Shown piece after piece: positions 54,436 through 64,000 of a stretch of DNA of 64,000 nt (positions are counted from its first letter, which is position 1; each line of letters opens with the position of its first letter). The stretch comes from Myoxocephalus aenaeus (Eukaryota > Chordata > Actinopteri > Perciformes > Cottidae). The DNA is taken from contig JBAMJR010000097.1 of NCBI GenBank assembly GCA_038501785.1, forward strand, positions 2,681,001 through 2,745,000, read 5' to 3'. The position numbers were made by a program, and so were the translations under genes. The notes under the pieces were generated by a model. It saw only the letters and a program-made list of their open reading frames with translations, was not told the DNA's origin and did no database searches.

Positions 54436-56889
54436 ATTTTCAAGAATTTAAAGTATCATCCATTGAAGAGTGCAGTAATATTAAGTAATATTTAAGTGTT
54501 TTTTTTTATGGTCCACGTGGAAAGACCAGTCAGCTGTTCCACATTAGGATCCTTTCCATGTGGTTTCTGTTGTTTTCAAACCACTTCTAAGGATTATCTC
54601 GCTTGGCAACTAAAGGCCTCACCCTTTAGGAAACCAGAGTTTTTTTTTATTCTCAACCATCTTGCTCCGAGCTATTCATCCCTTTTAGATCCACAGAGTG
54701 TCTGTGAAGTACAGGCCAGCAGATTTAAGCGGACAGGGCCAGAGATTTAAAACATTGACCTGCCCGGTCTCAACAGCTGTGTGCTAATCCATTCCATTGC
54801 TCTGACTGTCCTCCTGCTTTTTTCCTGCTCTGGTGAATACCAAGGTCCTTAATGTGTGAGATCAAGAGGAAAATAAGGCTCTCCAAATGGAATCAAATCA
54901 CACGGAGGGGCTGCCCGGCTCGTAGCAAAAGGCCTCGGCAGCATTAGGGCCAGAATAAGACAGAGCAATTGGACTGTAATTCCCTTTCCAGCTATTAGCC
55001 CATCACAGCTTGCCGTTTGCTCGGTTCGCTTCTCCCCCCAACCAACCGATCTTTGATTAATTCATTAATTCACAAACAGAAGCTGAATCACATCTCAGCA
55101 CTCGGTTGACTCAAATTGGATGCAGGGTAACAATCTGCCCCCCCCCCACCCCAGACTGATCTGACAAATAAAAAAATACAGCATTACTGAGTAAATAGAT
55201 CTCTGTCCATTCGGCCTGATAATTTGTTGCATTTTCATGTTTTATTTATGCTCAGAGAAGCTGCCTGCTCTCGTATATCACAAACCCAACGAGGCAAGGC
55301 GGGTAGGGGTGTATTGATTTGGGTTGACTGTGCGCCCCCTCCACACAGCCCGAACCCTACAGCCACTGCTACGCCCCTCGCAGTTTGTATTCGTCTCAAG
55401 CTTTTAGCCCTCTAGCCCTTGTGCATTGGCTCTCATTCAGCGGCCCCTTTTCTTGGCTCACATGAGGCCCAATCCCATTCCCATGCATTCAATATTCCCA
55501 TTATAAGCTCATTAGTCTAGTCATTGTTTTGGGCTCATTAATAGGATATCCATCGCCTTAGACACCTCTGAATTAGCATGTCACAGCGTGGCCCTTTTCA
55601 GAGCATCAACAGTGGTCGGATTTGCACAGTTGTGTGAGCGCGCTTGAGCGTGTGCGTCTTGCGCTTGTGTGTGCCGACCTTGAGTATGCTGACATGCCAG
55701 CCCCTCTAGAAACCTGCTGACACACTTCATGTAGATACACATGCACCCATACGTACACACACAGAAGTCATCCCTTCTCAGCCTGAGTTCCCCGCCCACC
55801 CGCTCCTCCCAGAGGCTTGTCCGTCAGTGGTGCAGGAGACAGCTGCGAGCTAGCAAGTGGGGGCGGGGGGGCTGGGACTGGATCAGGGATTTTAACATGC
55901 GAAGCAGGTCCTCCTGTGCGTACATATTGATCCTCAGAGGGCTTCCAGGCCCCTTTTTTTCCTTTCTTTCCCCGGCAGTGGAGGCCATTCATCACCGAGG
56001 CCATGACTGGAGAGCTCAAACAGCCGTCTCTGTCAAAAAATGGGCTGTTGCCGGGTTGTGCCGCGCCACACCAAACTGGCCTCTCGCATCAGGAGGGATG
56101 AAGCCTTGACACAGTGGCTCATGGCGTGATCTGTTTGTCTCATTCACAGGAGTCGTCCACAGCGTGCTGTTCAATGCAAAGTCATGCCTCGATAAAGCCA
56201 CGCTTCCTTTTGACTGCTCTATGGGACTGCAGTGTTCAGCCCTCACCTAACATGCCATTTGCAGGAAATTTAAACCAAAATCATACAAGAGGATAGTAAA
56301 CAAGCTGTTTTGCTCTTTGGTAAAAGTAATTAGCTGACTCGAAAATTATGCAGTTTAAAATGGTGCTTAATCTGTAGTTACATTTTTTACATCTGCGCTC
56401 TTAGAGGACATTTTAATCTAAATATCCACGTTATGTTTACATCTGACATCTTTCCCCCGACTGGTGATTCATGCAAGTCTCCTACAGACTCACTTCCTTC
56501 CTGCCTCCTGCCACACCTAGGTCCTCCCCCGCACCCTCATGTTTGATTGATAGTGACTTTTGACGCCATGGGGAGATGTACATCCCAGCTGAGCTGCCGA
56601 GGCTGGAGCTCCAGCCTCAGCCTAAGTTTAGGCCTTGTCAAGGACGAACAGGGAGAAAGACAGATGGTGAGCGGGAGCAGAATGGAGCGTGGCCTCACCG
56701 TCAGATGTGTTTTAAATAACTTTGACAGAGGAGTTTGAACCGTCTCTCTGGGCTGGAGCTAATCTGATGTGAGAGGATGCCATACTGAGGCTGATAGGAC
56801 ACAGAGATAGAGCAGGGGAGGGAATGGCAGAGGGAGGCATGGAGGGAGAGAGAAAGGGTAATAGAGGTGCTCACTCAGCTGGTGGGAAA

Positions 56890-57190
56890 TCTGCCCTCTT
56901 CATCTTTTCATCTCTCCAGCCTCTCTCTTTCTCACTTTGCCCCTGCCTCCCTCACCCAGTTATATCCATTTACCACCAAGACCAGGCTCTCCTCTCTCTT
57001 TCACACTTTGCGTCACGCTCCCTCTCGCCTCCCTCCATCTCTCTCCCTGTCGTCCCCTTCGCTCACCATCTCCCCCGCTTCACGGCCCCCTCCCTCTGTC
57101 TTTCACAGACGATTTAGGAAGTCACAGCCTCTCCCTTCCATTTATGAAATTGCTCATGTTATTTCCTCCCCCCACCGCCCCCCTGTGCCC
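56890..57190. repeat. CT-rich polypyrimidine region
   Basis: Irregular CTCTCTC/CCCTCCC-rich low-complexity sequence. It explains several long Pro/Ser/Leu-rich apparent reading frames here. Confidence 0.85.
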
Positions 57191-58389
57191 AGCTCTCTCT
57201 CATAAGTCTTCGTGGATGCATCCTATCTCCGCAGATGGTCCCAATCCTCCATCTAGAAAGCACACAGCCGAGTGGCCAGTGGTCTACAAAAAATAAGTCA
57301 AAAATTCCTCCGGAGGGTAGTATTCTCAGACAGCACGAGTAGCCTCTGACACCACGACCCGGCCATAACACTGAACATCCATTCTTAATCCCCACCCATG
57401 GCCTCTTGTTTACCTCATCGCCCTCTGGCCACTGTGAAAAGACACATGCTGCCCCATTTTTCCTGTGGCTGTGTCAGTTTTGTATGGCTCACTGCACTCA
57501 GGCATCGCTGTTATGAGCATTGTACGAGTGCCGGTGTAGGCAGAGAGATTTACAGGGCCTCGAAATATATTTTTTTTCAGGTAATGGTGAAGCATTGCAC
57601 CTGTTTCGTGGCTTTGGAGAACAGTGGTAGCAGCAGCATGCAATTCTGTATTTAAGAAGATGACAGACACTTTATGAAGTACTCATACTAATTCTTCAAA
57701 TTAGAAGTTTGCAAGGTTAGAGCAGCTTTAAGTGTGTTAACTTAGTAATTGGATGTAATAACCCAAAAGTAATAGAATGACACAGTCCAATTGTTTTGTC
57801 TTATTTTGTGGTCCTGTTTACTGTTTACCATAAATCCTTCTGGACTTTATCACAATCAATGGGATGGTTGATGAAGGCTAACTTCTAGTCCCTATGCGAA
57901 GCAAGGCTGAACACTACTAACACTAGCTACTGTTGAATACATGGAGACGTTATTCATATATTCTTTGTAATAGCATGGGAAGCAGATATTTCAAAATGTC
58001 CATTAATTCTTAAAAAACAATGCTGCGTTATTAGTCAAGGTTTTTTTTTTTTTCAAACCATGTAACCTTAGTGAACAGTAATAATTGGGTGTAATGTAGT
58101 GTGCATAGTGTGCATGTAACCTTACAAAATGGAAAGGTCCCATGTGACTGGAAATGCAAGGGTGCCTGTGTGCCTAACCCGTGAATGTGTGCATGCAGGC
58201 ACATACAAATGTATTTTTCAAGTTAGAGTGTGATGTAGAGCAGAACAGACAGAGAGCCAGGCGGACGGAAGTAGGGAATGAGTGTCAAATGGTGAAGCAG
58301 AAAAAAATCCAGGGGAACCTTGATGGTGCTTGGCTTGCTGTGGGTGTGTGAGGGATGGCAGCGTAAAGGAAAGAGAGAGATTGAGTGAA

Positions 58390-58441
58390 GGGTGTGTGTG
58401 AGGTGTGTGTGTGTGTGTGTGTGTGTGTGGGGGGGGGGGGG
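58390..58441. repeat. (GT)n followed by poly(G)
   Basis: About 17 GT-type units running into about 13 G. Confidence 0.96.
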
Positions 58442-61400
58442 TGATGGCGGCCTGTCCTTGTGCCTCCTCCACTCCTCTCTTCTCAGCCCTCTCCTCTCTC
58501 CTCTCAGCTTGTTTCTGGCTCATTACCCCCTCCGCCAGCAGACTTCTCCCTGGGCGGCAGTGAAAAGAACTGTCCTCTGTCGCTCTCAACGACAGCCGCA
58601 GTCTGAGCACTGCCCTGCCCTCCTGATATTAATCAACACACACTCCTTCGAGCTCGCGCACACGCTTTCCCCAGCGAGCTCCTCTGACAGACAGGCCGGT
58701 GGGCAGCCGTCTCTTCTCCTGGCCCTCACTTGCAAATGAGACATCTAACCTCTTCGAGAAGCAGGCAAGGGACAGGATATTAGAAAAGTTTTATTGGGGG
58801 GAAACTTTGTTTTTATGATATAGTCTTGGGTGAGATGCTATAAATGTGTGCTTGGTTCTGCTGGGTGGTTTTGTATTTCCCTTGCATGTTTTAAAATGAA
58901 TTCTTAAGATACAACTTAGAAATGCTGTGTACATTATGGAGAGTAAGTAAAAAACTATATATCTGGATTGGGACCTATTATATCTCTCAAATTGATTGTC
59001 AGTTTTTAAGAAATAATAGTCTAACGTTAAAGAAAATCCAACCTTTGGCATCAAGCTAATATCAGTCAATGATACTAATAATGTTGTACATCATGTTTCA
59101 GACACTGAAATACTGAAATTGTGTCGTGTTTTGGATCGGTAAAATCATTAAAAGTCAGTGTTCGAATTACAGGCTCCCCAGAGTGTGTTTAGCCCCCCCC
59201 CAAAAGAGACCTGAGCTCCCCAGAAGCAACAAGATCTCAAGTTTGCGGGGTCTTAAAAACTGATATCTCATTAGCATTTCTAATGCTGTAACGAATTATG
59301 TAAGACAAATCTATTCAAAACCTAATGTTGTGTCATCTGTCATTGTAAATGTGTGTGCACAACTCTGCATTGGCTAGCCTTGCTGACTATCCTCTGTCAA
59401 TAATACATGGAACATGATTGATCTGTATATGTGCAGGGAGGTCATTGTTTATCATGGCTCATGGGCGGCCTTCATGTGTTGTTTCGTACAGGTATTCTTG
59501 TAAAGTTAAGCCAGTTCCAGCCTCCCAAAAAAAAAGTAAGCCACAGTGTAATTTCAATACTGATAAAGTGTTTGCAGTTTCTGTCAATATCTATATTTGT
59601 TATCTGTCTGTAAGCTTAATGAAAAGGCTAGTGGAGACATCTGACTCGCTCTGCAAAGCGCTGCAGTGTGTTAAACACTGTCATCTCTTGCCTAAAGATA
59701 TCCCAGAGTGCCAGCCCCTCCCCGTCTTACCCTCTTTGCCCTCTCTTAAAACCTGTGCCCGCTGACAGCCTGCCAGGTGTGCCCATACCCAGGAGACTTG
59801 CCCGGTGTCACCGAGCAGAGCAGGCTTACGTTGGCCGTGAAGAGAGGCGAGATGCCAGCTCGGCCACAGAATAACTTTAAGGGCGACGGTGGTGGTGGTG
59901 GTGGGGGGGATGGAGAAGATCCCCGATGCTGGTATGTGTGACATTAGCTGGCTGCCTTCCCTCTGCTCTCGGCAAAGCTTGCGGCCCCATCTCTGCCTTC
60001 ACACGCTGACTGGGTATGTGACCCGGTGTCCAAGTGACATATTCCCTGGCAGGGAGTCAGAATATGAAATGATCGTATTATTCACGTCCTACCTTTGACA
60101 TTGTCTGTTAGCTATGCAGCGGGCAGCACGGATAGAGCTAGAATCTGGCAGTACTGTCCACCTGAGGTGATGCGTCTTAACAGCAAGTGAAGGAAAACCC
60201 AGGAAATCCAGTGTTGGTCTGCTCATGTCTCATGTGTGTTGTTGCACAGCATCATTCAAAACAATGAGTATCCAGTTTGCCTCTCTCCTGGCTTGATGCT
60301 GTGCTAATAGCTTACCTTCCACTATTGTGGCGCTGTCTCCTGGGTGTTCCTCGAGTCTTCCTGTTCTGATGAGAGCAGCTGGACACTGGGGAGTCTTTGT
60401 CTCTTTTCTCAGGCAGACTATGCAATTTAAACATGCCTCAGGCATGTAGATATTACTCCCCGGCGAGATGGCTGAAAATTAATGGAAATTGTTTTAGAGG
60501 AATCATTATTAACATTCTCCTTTGGATGCCCTTTTGTCATCTCAGCCCTGTCGCCTCTCTTGTTTTATTCTCACGCTAATTTATGCAGCCGTTGACATTC
60601 CTGTCGGTGTGTGGATGTGCCGGGAAATGTGAATAATCAGACTAATAATTAGTAATTGCTCCGTCACTTCAGTGGGCATATATTTTGGCATTAGAAGACT
60701 ATCAATCATGCAATTATTATCTTATTTAGTTGTTTTGTTTCCCTCTTATCTTCATTGCCATAATTTCTGATGTTTAGTATCCAGTAGGTGATTTTCTGCC
60801 ACTGTAGTCACCACTAACGCAAAGGGAAGAAGGTCTTTTTTTCCCACCACATGTTTTTCCCCTGGTGAAGAAGGCTTGGTTGTAGTGTAGTATAACATAG
60901 CAGACTCACTCATCTCTGAAACCAGGAAATCACGTTCCCTCACACATACGACTCAATTTCACACCCCGAGCTGGATTAAGAGGACTCTTCGCTCCGGGCC
61001 TGCGCAGGAAAAAGGGTAAATATCACCCTTGTTCCTGGTGGCGGAAAATCCGCTATTTAAATGGGGAGTAATATAACTGACATTTTCCAGTTCATTATGC
61101 AGCCCCTGACCTTCACGATGTACGACTTGGATACTTCTCCGGCAAAAGGCGAGGCCTGGTTTCCCCTAATGGGAGATGTTTGACCTTGTCAGGAACTAAG
61201 AGGAGGTCAGGGATGAAGGAGGCTATAATGGGCCCAAGAGAGATGGGACGCAGCAGGGGAACACCTACAACCATACGTAGAACACTCGAAACAGCACTTA
61301 AGGTGGCGTTGCGTCTGAATTTGTAGCTACTTAAGACTTACAAATCTAACAATTTCTTGACGGAAATTAGTAAATCATCAAACTGTGTATTTTGCAAAGC

Positions 61401-63874
61401 GATAACACCTTTGATACATTATGTAAATGTCTGATCCGCAGGGATAATCTATAGCTGTCGATTGTTTACTACATCATCTGGTCTTCAGCGCTTTGTGTTT
61501 ATCTCTGTTTGTGGCCAAACTGTTGAAGCTTATCACCGATGGATTCAACTAATCTTCAACTGGCTCTTTGCCTTTATGTCCAACCGTACTTTAAAGACTC
61601 CTCAGGATTCCAGATAAATCCATCGCACTCAGTCACCAAACGTAATAGAAAGTAATCATATCGGGAGTCTTTCACGGATTAGGCTGTTTTGAATGTGATT
61701 TATAATCTCTTTCATTTGTGTGAACTACAATAATGTGCACTGGGCGCCTTGCAAAGATAATCTTATTACCCAGTTGGCTTTTGTTTTCTGCTGCCTTGCT
61801 TTTATTCTTTATTAAAACATTTTGCTGCCTTAAACATGCTAATTTGTGGCTGGGCATAATTGGGGTCTTGCTTTAAAAAACCTCTCCCCTGTTTGGTAGA
61901 AGATTAGGAATTTCATCTTCAGGATTATGTATAGAGTACAGTGAAAGCCCATGAAATAGTCTTGCTTTCCATTATGTTTAAAGCCACTCAAGCTTATTAA
62001 TGTGAAAGGAAAATGTATTATTCTCCACACAACGGCATTGTCATATGACAAAAAAGATGTCAGATGGCAGCTATTCTGATTTATGGGATTGGTCGCCTGA
62101 TTAGTTCTTGTCCAATCAGTATGCTTCGGGGATCAAATTCATCAAGCCAATCAGCTTTCAAACAGACAGACAAATCTTGGTTATTCGAGTTCAGTGTATT
62201 TTCAGGATTGTTAGAAATAGCCCAACATTTGCTGTCAGAGCTGCAACAGCAAAGCTGTCAAATCTTCTCTACTACTATATTCAGAAATGGAACGGCAGCA
62301 AACCTGGCTTTGGACACCAGAAGAGAGAATGTGAAGCAGATAAAACCCAGCAACTCGCGCAGGAATCCTCATTGATCACTGAGGGCTTTTCATGAGCCTC
62401 AGATGTGGAGAGATCAGAGCTTCAATCTTACTATGAAATGATATCTCACAATGTGAAATAATTCCCAGATCTCCTGGAAAGAAAGAAAAGAAAGAAAGAA
62501 AAAGTGCAAAGAGAATATTCAGGTGTCAGTATTTCTGCCTCGTTCACCTAGGGGTCTAATAAGTGATCACACAGAAAACCGGGAATCTCTCCCCCATAAT
62601 GGCGAGCAACTTTTGATTTGGTGTCAAAACATATTTAAAATTTGAACAGTGCCGTCATTCCTGTGGCGTGCCGCTCTCTCCATGGGGCTTGTCACGGGAG
62701 GCGTCACGGCATGCGGCTCCAACACACGGGGCTCCTTTCATTTTTCTGTCTGACATGTTAAGTGTGATGCTACAAAGAGGTTCCATTTTAATTGTTTGGA
62801 CAGATCACTCAAGGGAGAGGCTCTTTGATTTGGGGGTGTTGACAGAATAGGCACAGGCTGGCTGCGTTGCTTTGGTGTCTGTCTTGCCAATTCTGGCACT
62901 GCACTGTATTGATCGTGATAAGCTGTTTACCTCAGGCCTCACTTAAGCTAAAGGCCAAGCTTTGTCCAACCTTTCACAGTATAGCTGTTGCTGCGGTAAT
63001 TATGTTACTAGAATGTGTTATGATGCAGAGATGACTTGTTTATTGCTCCACCCTTTTGGTTTTGTACGCAGACATCCATTCAATCAAATTGTGAACTCTC
63101 AGTCAATTTTTATTGGATAATCTCTCAGGTAGCTCTGAGGAACGCTAGGCAGCAAGCTCGGTGGCAAACAAGCCATTGATCTATAAGCATGAGTCAACTG
63201 TATGTATAATATCTTTATTAAATAAGACGAATAGGCACTCGAGCTGTGCCATGCAGGCACTTTATGAAATAGGAGTATACCTCGATGGAGCCTAGTGAGT
63301 GGTGAGAAATCACCTGTTGATGGCCCATAATGTAATAGAACATTCCTTTTGAATGGGCGGGAACCATAATGTCATACAGTCCATTAATATTCTCCTGCTG
63401 TGCCCACATCTTGGCTCTCTGCTCTGGGGGAATGATTAGGGTGACGGACGATGGGGTGATGACACAAGAAAACAACTTCCCCACCTCCCTTCATCACCGC
63501 CCCCCCCCCTTTTTCTTCTCCTCCCCTCAACCCTTCAACACAACAGCCACAAATTACCCACTTTGCTTGGAATATTATCACGGCTGATCGTTGGTGTCCA
63601 TAATTAGAGTCTTAGTGTCGCCTAGCCTCCATTAGGCTAACAATAGTGCCTTGGAACAGGGCCACTTTGGGCAAATAACATGTTGAGAACACTTGACTTT
63701 TGTGAAGAGATAGTGAAAAGCATCTAAGGCTATTACTGATCCAAACAGCCTGGAATGGTTCTGTGGCGAGTGGCTCTGTGAGAGCCATGGATAGGCAGAT
63801 TGTGGAATCATCTCCATTGCAGAGAAACACACATACACAGGAAAAGATGCAACCGATGCAATCACAAGTAGGAG
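58442..63874. other. gene desert with conserved-element-like blocks
   Basis: No gene recognised on either strand. 60460-60720 is dense in AATTAAT, TAATAATTAGTAATTG and TCAATCATGCAATTATTA motifs within complex sequence. 61400-61880 and 62050-62160 look similar. Such blocks are typical of vertebrate enhancers near developmental genes; conservation cannot be shown here. Confidence 0.45.
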
Positions 63875-63902
63875 CACACACACACACACACACACACACA
63901 CG
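63875..63902. repeat. (CA)n microsatellite
   Basis: About 13 CA units close to the window end. Confidence 0.97.
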
Positions 63903-64000
63903 TCTTTATGCTCAAACGGTGACAGCGTTTTCCCTCTCCGTGCCCATATTCCTTTGACAGAGACGCAAATACAAATATCATCACACTGCACGCTGCAGCC

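Larger units (their letters stand above)
50786..58380. other. gene desert
   Basis: No recognised gene. Contains the octamer triplet at 54404-54435, a conserved-looking block at 55430-55570 (CATTCAATATTCCCATTATA, GGGCTCATTAATAGGATATC) and a CT-rich pyrimidine tract at about 56890-57190. Confidence 0.6.

Noticed and set aside
56824..57296. Three overlapping Pro/Ser/Leu-rich frames
   Set aside because: All come from a CT-rich low-complexity region and are open in several frames at once.
38600..64000. myom2 or csmd1, expected downstream of KBTBD11 in human
   Set aside because: I looked for Ig/FnIII and CUB/sushi exon translations on both strands and found none; if present they lie beyond this window.

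Overview
This is vertebrate nuclear DNA from a ray-finned fish, probably a percomorph teleost. The evidence is GT-AG split genes with long introns, abundant (CA)n/(GT)n microsatellites, and dispersed repeats of types I recognise from percomorph genomes: an inverted-repeat MITE ending in a 'GGCTGCAACTAATGATTA'-type terminus, a 'GGGCTGGGCGATATGG' element, and LINE-tail-like fragments. There are no bacterial features.

1-31.6 kb (+ strand): the 3' half of arhgef10, a Rho guanine-nucleotide exchange factor. Thirteen coding exons join in one frame with matching splice phases and encode the last ~712 residues: the end of a PH-like module, a helical linker and a WD40-like beta-propeller, up to the stop at 30843-30845. 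The DH domain and promoter lie upstream of base 1. Intron 2 (874-10420) contains a 3.3-kb GC-rich minisatellite (5721-9034). It splits a minus-strand coiled-coil reading frame into an N-terminal piece (9570-9001) and a C-terminal piece (about 5720-5306). Other introns carry a 431-bp solo-LTR-like insertion with a CATTG duplication, a tRNA-Ile-like pseudogene, a perfect 45-bp-arm hairpin, palindromic elements and long dinucleotide tracts.

31.6-38.6 kb (+ strand): a short intergenic stretch with two LINE-tail-like fragments, then kbtbd11. This gene has a CpG-rich 5' exon, a 588-nt 5'-UTR intron and a single coding exon (34747-36558, 603 aa; BTB-BACK-kelch), followed by a 3' UTR that starts with a GT microsatellite and probably ends near 38.6 kb. 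The order arhgef10-kbtbd11 in the same orientation matches human 8p23.3 as I recall it. ARHGEF10 acts on RhoA-type GTPases; KBTBD11 is a kelch substrate adaptor linked to CUL3. I see no sign that they act in one pathway, so the pairing is conserved synteny.

38.6-64 kb: no recognisable gene. CTCF-like motifs at 38.68 kb (minus) and 40.97 kb (plus) diverge at its left edge. Four splice-flanked, phase-compatible open segments (39768-39844, 42545-42590, 44607-44697, 47461-47575) may be exons of an unrecognised gene or lncRNA. The rest is AT-rich desert with a second MITE copy, microsatellites, a triplet of POU octamers and homeodomain-motif-rich blocks that look like conserved non-coding elements.
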